Shown: positions 50,001 to 59,500 of the stretch, piece after piece
Layout of the letters: every line of letters starts with the position of its first letter
Position numbering within the stretch: position 1 is the stretch's first letter
Source: Strongylocentrotus droebachiensis
Lineage: Eukaryota; Echinodermata; Echinoidea; Camarodonta; Strongylocentrotidae
Length of the DNA: 64,000 nucleotides
Reading direction: 5' to 3'
Assembly (NCBI GenBank): GCA_035222895.1
Contig: JAVYIG010002370.1
Location: 186,001 to 250,000 of the forward strand
The notes under the pieces: model-generated
Database searches by the model: none
Seen by the model: the letters and a program-made list of their open reading frames with translations, nothing else
What the model was told of the DNA's origin: nothing
Made by a program: the position numbers and the translations under genes

Positions 50001-53000
50001 ACAATTAGGTATCACCTCTCTGAACAAATTATACGATTTCTCAATTCAGGTCGATGGAAATACGAATCGTGTAATCATACTATGCACGAACAAGTGAGGC
50101 ATTGATCGCGAAGTTCCGGACATGACACTGTATTGTTATGTTTTCAATAGGCACAGCCCATTTTGAAATGTACAAGAAACCATATCCTGTCTGTATTTAA
50201 ATGTTTTGATTGAAGCTTTAATAAAAGCTTGTCATTGTTCTCAACTCCCCTGCCCCAAAGAGAAACTATAAGCACACAAAAGGTCTTCAATCATGTAAAT
50301 CTACACAATTAAAAGTTTAAGTTTGTTGTAGCTGGTCGAATCATCACAATGCAATTAACTATTTACACGATTAAACGAATCAGAGCGACAATCTTCAATC
50401 GTGTAAGTCACGATTAAGGTGAATCGTGTAAAATATATAATCAACAAAACATATCATGTAATCGTGTTGCAGAGATTTTTTTCAAAATTTAAAGATAGAA
50501 TTGGAATTGAGACTTACCCGGGGTCGCAAGCGATGCAATCATCAGCTGATGTAGAACCTGATGAGTTATGGTAAGTTCCTAGAGGGCAGTTGGCTGGATA
50601 GAGCAGGCACCTTGGAACCATCTAATAAGAGGAAAAGGGAATACTAATTATAAAGGCTTGTCCACATATGCTACGGGCAAGCGGGATTGCATACTGGCTA
50701 TAACACGTTTTACATTGAAATCGGGCCTGGTGTTTATTGCGTGTTGGGGAAATAAACATTCTTTTTGCCCTAAAATATGTGAAGATTAAAAGTGAAAAAT
50801 TGATAATAGATCCAGAGATTCATTTTGTTTATGGATTTTACATTTATTGCCTTTTGCAATCAGGCTTTTCATTTCTTAACAATATCTACATTATCTAAGG
50901 ACTATAACATTCAAATATAGCTTCAAAATTATGAAATGGCATCAATGAATCCAATTACCTCAGGACTGTAATATTCACTGTCACAAGCCACTGGAGCATC
51001 TGCAGGGTCGAGGCAAGACATGCCCTCAGGACACGGTGTGCAGGAGTCGTTCCTGGCCGAGGAGTACGTCCCGTAGGGGCACGGCTGGGGAACGTTGACA
51101 GGGTCGGGGCAGTAGAAACCAGCTGGACAGTCAGTGCACAATGTTCCCTGTTATATGAAGGAATGGATTTTTATTATATCAATAACTTGATTTGTTTACC
51201 CGAGGTAGACTCATCAGTGTCCATACTGTTCTCCTGAGGGTCCTACAATCATACTGTTACCCTGGCTTTAGCCGAGCTACTATGATGAGGCACATGCCAA
51301 TCAATCATTCAAGAAATTTGTGCAGTCAGTATTATCATTGTTATTATGCAAGTGTGGAAGAACAACAGATAAATAATGTTCCCTTAAAAGCATGGCTCTT
51401 CAAATGCCTTCATATTCTGAATATGACAAGTAACAGCTTAGAAATGAGGCCCAATTTTTATGCCACATGTTTGTGTATAGTCCCATATAAATCTTTCTGA
51501 GTACAGTGCTCGTTACTTTACCAAGACAGGGTCAAATTTCTCATCATTTTGAGGACTCCAGAACCTTGCAGTACTCACCAATACTTATATGCTACATGAT
51601 CAACTTTTTCTGATTTCCACACCGTTACTTTCACAATGCAATCGCATGACCACTCTATCTTTAAGAGCATTCAAATCCCTACCAGGTACCAATTTACTGC
51701 GCCTGAGTGTTGAGTGGCATATGTAGATTCATGTCTTGCCAAGGAAGGAATGAATGTAAGAGGACATCCTTACCTCTCCCAGTCCACTGTATGTTCCATT
51801 GGGGCATGTAGCTGGTAAATCGCTGGCTACCAGACACAGAGACCCTGTTGGGCATGGGGTACATGACAAAGCCTGGTCCAGGCTGTACATTCCTGTAATA
51901 TAGAGAATAGAGAGAGCGAGGGAGTGATAGAGGGAGGGTGGGAAAGAGAGGGACAGAGAGAGAAAGAGAAGAAGAGAAAGAGAGAAAGAGAGAGGGAATG
52001 GATATATGGATAAATGTGTACTAGTCAGATCACAACTTAGGATCTGTCAAGGGCAGGACTACACCTACTATCTATCTTACATAAAAAGAAATATATCTCT
52101 TGTAGTTTTTAACCCCTTATCTTTTTCATCATTAATCGTAAATGACTTACAGAGAGGAAAATGAATGCAAATACACACACTCTGCTTCACATAGATATTC
52201 AATCTCTAAAAGCCATCACCTTTCATCCGACCTGCACACAAAAGTAACTTATATGTACCAAGAGGGCATGCCGGGGTACAGAAACTAGTAATGTCTTAGC
52301 TGCATAATTCTCATATCCATCATCTTCCAACTAACACAAGTGTGTAAGTTATTTACAAGTACTATTAAGAGGTGCAGAAATATGTACACGTCTAAGGCAC
52401 AATTCCAAACCCTTAATTGACGGCCTCAACCTGCAACATACATTTTCACTAAATGACTTACCAAGTGGACAAGGGGTACAGATACCAGCACCCTGTGCAG
52501 CATACGTCCCCGCGGTGCAGTTCCTTGGCTGTATCCTATCCGATCCGTCCAGGCACTCTTGACCGGCAGAACAAATGCTGCAGGACGATGCGCCCTCCTC
52601 GCTCCACTGGCCCTCCGGACATACGCTACATACCTGCTGACCGCTAAGACTGTAGTAGCCAGGGTCACACAATGTCGGGGACCCACTGACCGAGAGGCAG
52701 GAGGAACCACCAGGGCAAAGGTAACAGGTGGATTTGCCTGTGGTGTCTTGGTAAGTACCGCTGGGGCAGGCTTGGGGGTTGCCTAGGGGCGAGGGGCACA
52801 TGAAACCCTGGGGGCAGGGCAGACAGTCGGTGCCATTGGAGTACTCCCCGACCTGAAAGAATTTTGACACGATGATATGATTTTAAAAAACAAAATCAAA
52901 TGCGTCAAGTCTGAATGTTGGATAAAAATGAGACCCCAAGCTATAATTTCGTCCCATATGATATCTTCCTCTGATTCTAGTAAGAGTACATGTACGTATA

Positions 53001-56000
53001 TCTGATAATTGTATTAAGTTTATGCCCTACCAGAAGAGAATCAGACAAAATATTAAGTGAAAAGACACATTTGATGCCAATTTATATTCAGAGCTCCACA
53101 ATATTTTGTAATGTATGGAACTTCAATTGACCAAATATCTCAGAGTTGCAAAAAAGTTGCATTATACAACACCAGCATTTCTGATATTCAATCAGGTACA
53201 TAATCATATGCATGTACCTCAGAGACTACTCCCACTAGGTCAAGCGTCTCAGAGACACTTTAAAAATTCCATTAATTAATTAATTTTTCCTCTCAAATTT
53301 TCAAACTCCCAATTTTATTCAAGTCAGATTTTGGGAACACTCATGTGGTCCCTCCGTTCATGGAGTGGGGGGGGGGGGGGAATAAGAGTTTTCCTCTCAA
53401 ACCGTGGAACAGGACTACAATGGACCAGTTTAGAAGGTTGTAAAATTATTGCTAGGTAGTACAAACATTACAGGTTGCCCTACCTATCGACGAGTGATGT
53501 TTACAATTCACATTCTGACTATCAAAATACAGTTATTTGTAACAAATGAAATAATTTGTAAAGAGGAATTCATGTAAAAGTTTTGTGCATTATATTTGAT
53601 TACATCAAGAAAATGGCCTATTAGCAGATGGTCTTCATCCATACAACTAATTACCATTTACAAAATAAGATACAAATATTGTGTTCATGGCACAACAGCA
53701 TGTACACAGGGAAATACAGTTAACCTTGCATAAGTCGACCTTCCTTAAGTTGAATAATCACCTAAGTCAAAGCAATTTTTTCGAGCAGATAATGCAAAAG
53801 ATACAACTTATGCAAAGTAACCCGTACATGAATCGAAGATTGGAAGAAGAGACTGACAGTGACTGACCTGACATAACCCTTGACCTGATGAACCGCATGC
53901 TTGACCCACAGGACATGCCGCACAGCTCGTTGACCCACTTGTTGAGAACTTCATGTAGGGAAGAAAAATATCCAAATTGGCAACTACAATTACCAATGTC
54001 CTTTTGACACTTGATATCATTACATACACATACACATAAACAACTCCTTAACAAAATATTAAATTCAAGAAAACCAATCACCACAATATATACACTTAGT
54101 ATTTTGTTCTGTATATTTGATTTCCATGCTTGTATCCTGTGGTAAATCATAACATTGGCTTTACTATTACTTGCACTAAAATAAAGCTATATTGCACAAT
54201 ACAAGACCGAAAAGTGAACTCAAAAATCGATAGAAAACGCAATTTGTTCAAATTGCATCAAATTAGACACACACAAAAGACTTAACTCATATTTTCTTTT
54301 GATGTGGGCGTTAATGTGAAATTGTGAAATAAATCCCCTAAACGTTTTAATTTCTCAAATTGTTTTCTTTTTATTTGTTTGTTAATCAATTAATCAGTAA
54401 AGTGAGATGTGAGTTGTCTAGTGGTACATTAACTTGGTCAGCTCACTGCCTTCTCCTACAAACTGGCTCAGACAGACCGGGGTTCAAAATAAAAAGAGTC
54501 ATCTCACATATTTCAGATGTGGACATTAAAGGTCATTCCCCAGACATACATGTATACATAAATATATAATTGATCTCTTTTAAAACCCAATTACACACAA
54601 AATAATTCATTCATTAACATATCTGTTTATCTATTTATTTATTTCATTTTATCTTATTTATTCATTTCTATTTTATTGGGGGTATCCCCAGACGTATATA
54701 ATCATATATAATTGATTGATACATGTCTTTAGAAATCCAATTGCACAAAAAGTAATTAATTTATTTATCTCTTTATTTATTTATCTTTTTTATCCTATTT
54801 ATTTATCTATTTTATCAACTTCAATCTCATTATTTCTCTCTTTTCAATTCAAATTTTAGGAACGTAAGACAAAGCTTTTCAATGGTACTTTGGAGGACGT
54901 AGTTTCACTATCATATATATCATCGGGGGGGGGGGGGGGGGGTTGTTTCACAAAGATGCTAAGTTGAACTTATCTCTAAGTTGGACTTAACAGTTATGGA
55001 AAGCCATTAGCATCTTTGAAAATATTTAGTAAAAGTTATTTTAAAAGGCATGAAATGTTGATTCAAATCATTCATATTTTCCATTATCAAGGAGATTTTA
55101 TGTTCTTGTTGTGGAAGTTAAGAAAAGTCTTAAAGGACAAGTCCACTCCAAAAATAACTTACTTTCAATAAAAGCAAAAAAATCAGACAAACCATTCAAA
55201 AAAAGTTTGAGCGAAATCGGATCACTAATAAGAAAGTTATGAATTTTTGAAAAAGTATGTAAAATTATGGAACAATGAGAATCACAGCACAATTTGCCAA
55301 GATGGTTATCAGTTTGTGACGTCATGTCCTCACAACTTATCAATAGCTTTATATAGTTTAATCCCATTAGTTTCCCTTTTTATCCCCCAAAACTTGATTT
55401 CCCCATGCCTTTGCCCAGGTTATATGATTTGTATCATATTGCGTGCACGACATTTCCCAAAAACTTTAATGAATTTTGAAGAATTTATACTTTTTTCTGA
55501 ATATTGTATTTCATAATTATTGATTTTTATATAAATAGTTTATCAAAATCCAATTTTTCATGATTTAACTGGACTAAAATTACTCTTTATTTGTGCATCC
55601 ACACAAAAACATATTACTAACAATCTAACTTGGATGCTGGTGTGAAGAAATAAGATTCTTAGGGTGAAAATAGGAAATTTATATTATCAATATAAAGAAA
55701 ATAATTAGTGGATAGTGAGGACCATACGTCACAGATTCATGAGTGAGTTGCCAATTTGTGTAGTGATTTTCAATTTATTTCATGTCATTAAAAATTCATA
55801 ACTTTGTTATTAGTTATCCGATTTTGCTCAAACTTGTTTTGATTGGTTTGTCTGATTGTTCTGGTTCTATTGAAAGTAAGTTATTTTTGGAGTGGACTTG
55901 GGCTTTAAGTACTAAAAAAAATTCTTTTGAATATACTTTTTTTTTAAGGCTACAAATGGCTCTCCATAATTTTTAAGTCCACCTTAGAGTTAAGTTTGGC

Positions 56001-56560
56001 GTACGATCTTTGTGAAACACCCCCAGTTTAGACCCACAAGGGCATTAACTCTGTGTTATAGTAAATGCATTAACGCCCTTCTGGCTGCAAACAGACCATA
56101 TATCTCTTCAAACAGGTATATGAACATCAGGTATGGTTAGTATTAGCATTAGTAAGCTTACAAAGCCAGCCTCGCATGCAATGGGTTCTTGGGTATTGTT
56201 TGAGCAGCGGAAGTTAGCGGGGCACTCGGTACAACTCGTCTGGGTCGACGCGGTCTGGTAGGTTCCCGCAGCACACTGTTTAGTGGATAAAACATTCCAT
56301 TTTAATAAAAGTGATGATGATAATGATAATAATAATAATAATAATAATACTGATAATAATAATAATACGGTAATAGTAGTAATAGTAATAATAATAATAA
56401 TGATAACAAGACAAACAAATAATAATAACGATTAAAATAATAATAGTAATAATGTTAAAAGTAGTAATAATGTTAAAAGTATTAATAATACAAACACTTA
56501 TAATAATATGATAATAATAACAACAATAATAACAACAACAACAACAACAACAACAACAAT

Positions 56561-56599
<39 letters not shown>

Positions 56600-59500
56600 T
56601 TATAATAACAATTATAATAACAATCATAATATTAATAATAATGTATACATTTATATTGCACACCGATCCATCCCAGAGGTTGGTTGGGGGGTACATTTGA
56701 TAAAGGGAGGGAAGGGGCTATGCCACTGTCATTGGGGATGATCATACTACATGTATGACTTACCGTGATACATGTCTCTTGTCCTGTCTGATCTGTGTAG
56801 TAACCTGGAGGACAGGCCTGAGGAGCCTTCGTCTCGTCAGCACATTGGTAACCTAACAAAAAGAACACACAAATAGCTTTTTTTCTTCAATCGTATCGCT
56901 CACGATGTACGTTTATGCTCAGAATAGAGTGCCGTGGTCGAGTGGTTTAAGGCGCTTGACTGGAGATGTGAAGGTCAAGGTTTTTTTTTTAATCCCGACA
57001 CGGCACTTATATCCTTCGGCAAGATATTTACCTGCACTTCCTACTCTCCACCCAGGTGTTAAATGGGTACCCGGTAGGATGCAAAGTTCATGTGGTTGGA
57101 CGAGCAAGTGTGCGCTTGTAAACTGGTGACTGGCTGGAATGCTCCCCAGGGAGTGGAAAATGTGCATACATTGTGTGCGGGTAAGCTCATGTGAAAAAAG
57201 ATTCTTACCTATGGGGCATTCAGTACAGTTCGCATTTCCCAGAGAATCTGCATACCAGCCAGCCGAACACACAGTGGGACCGCTAGACCCGTCGTACGGG
57301 CAGTAAGATCCCTTAGGACAGTCTTGGCAGGATGTTTGACCCAAGCCTGCATATTGACCGGCTTGGCATATGATCGGTTCGGCACCAGTCGTTGGACATC
57401 TAACAAAAGGAAGAAGTGAATTAAAACTTTCAATTTATGTCATTTGGTACAGTATGACAATGTGAACAAAATAATAATGAGGTTAAATGATTAGAAGACC
57501 TTTAGTTAAGCAAATGATCAGTTTAATGCAGAATAAACTAGATGGAATTCGACTGCGCGCAGTCGAAAATGATGCCTCCGTCATAGAGCAAGTTTACAAA
57601 CCAAAACAGAAGAAATTTTTCAAATTCAAGTTCAATTGTAATCCATTAACAACAGGTTCTCAGAATATCGTGATTACAAGCAATTTCTCCTATACATATA
57701 TGACCCTTTGATCTTTGACCTCATGATCCTTATATCTACTCAGTTCATTGGCTCTGCAAGATATCCTGAGTTAAATAGTAATCCATCTGTCAGTTCTATA
57801 ATGAGAATGCGTTCACAAGCTATTTTTGCATACATAATGAGCCCATGACCTTGGACCTTATGAACCAAGAATCTACTCAGTTCATTGGCTCTGCAAGATA
57901 CATAAATGATCTAAGTTTGGCAGGAATCCATCAATCTGTTCTAATGATAATACGATCATAAGCTATTTTTGCATACATAATGTGCGCTGTGACCTTTGAC
58001 CTTGACCTCATGATCCCAAAATCAAATCAGTTCATCAGCTCTGCAAGTAACATACATGACCTAAGTTTGGCAGGAATCCATCAATCGGTTCTTGAGATAA
58101 CGCGATCACGAACTGTTTTTGCATACATAATGAGCCCTGTGACCTTTGACCTCGTGACCCCAAAATCTAATCAGTTCATTGGCTCTGCAAGATACATACA
58201 TGACCAAAGTTTGGCTGGAATCCATCAATCGGTTCTTCAGATAACGCGATCACAGGCTGTTTTTGCATACATAATGAGCCCTATGACCTTTGACCTTTGA
58301 TCTCGTGACCCCAAAATCTAATCAGTCCATCGACTCTGCAAGATACATACATGACCAAAGTTTGGCAGGAATCCATCAATCGGTTCTTTAGATAACGCGA
58401 TCACGAGCTGTTTTTGCATACATAATGAGCCCTGTGACCTTTGACCTTTGACCTCGTGACCCCAAAATCTAATCAGTTCATCGACTCTGCAAGATACATA
58501 CATGACCAAAGTTTGGCAGGAATCCATCGATCGGTTCTTTAGATAACGCGATCACGAGCTGTTTTTGCATACATACTGAGCCCTGTGACCTTTGACCTTT
58601 GACCTCGTGACCCCAAAATCTAATCAGTTCATCGACTCTGCAAGATACATACATGACCAAAGTTTGGCAGGAATCCATCGATCGGTTCTTCAGATAACGT
58701 GATCACGAGAACGGGACGTACGTACAGACGTACGGACGGACGGACGGTACGACGGACGGACGGACGGACGGACAACCCGAAAACATAATGCCTCCGGCTA
58801 CTTCGTAACGGAGGCATAAAAAGGAAAGAAGGTATAATTAAAAATCTTTAAATTTTCTTAAATACGATATGAGTAGGGTTAAAAATTTAAAAATTCAAAT
58901 TTAAATGTTAAATTCTACGTCAATTAGTTTTCTACATGTATATGCATATCACATAATTTTGTTTATTACTGATTAATTAATTTCAATTACATTTATGCTG
59001 TCCTGCAGCTTGTGTATGTGAAATCACTCCCAAAGGTGTAGTAACATCAAACAAGGGGCTCGATACAAAACAGAACTCTGGGATGGGGCCATGGAAGGGC
59101 TCTTAAAGGGGGGGGGGTGTCAAGGGGCTCTATATTTACCTGTATCCAGCAGGGCAGATGGTGCAAGTGGAGTTGCCCCCTAGGGAGTAGTAAGTCTCTG
59201 AACAAGGAGAAGGGGTTGAGTAGTGGTCAAAGCATTCAGACCCAGCAAGGCAGACCATACATGCGACGGCATTGGTCTCATTGCTGAATGACCCATCAAT
59301 ACATCTGGAATAGCAATATCATAAACATAAAAGTACATATGAATGATTAAGGATTGTAATGATAATAATAATAATATGTTTTGTTTACACAGGGTAGCCT
59401 CATCAGGAATTAATACAGTTCTCCACGAGGGTCCTGTACCAGTAATCTTATCATCACCTGGCTGTAGCCGGGCTACCATGAAAAGGCGCCCAATTTCTTC

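Noticed and set aside
49609..50004. Extension of exon 11 up to the ATG at about 50004
   Set aside because: The acceptor at 49912 joins exon 10 in frame to give DPGYYC; sequence beyond it lacks the cysteine pattern.
56280..56741. Long open frames of poly-Ile/Cys (minus) and poly-Asn (plus)
   Set aside because: They are translations of an AAT/AAC microsatellite in intron 4, between two well-defined exons.
58318..58817. Series of similar small proteins containing CQTLVMYVSC
   Set aside because: They come from the 150-bp repeat units of a mobile element read on the minus strand.
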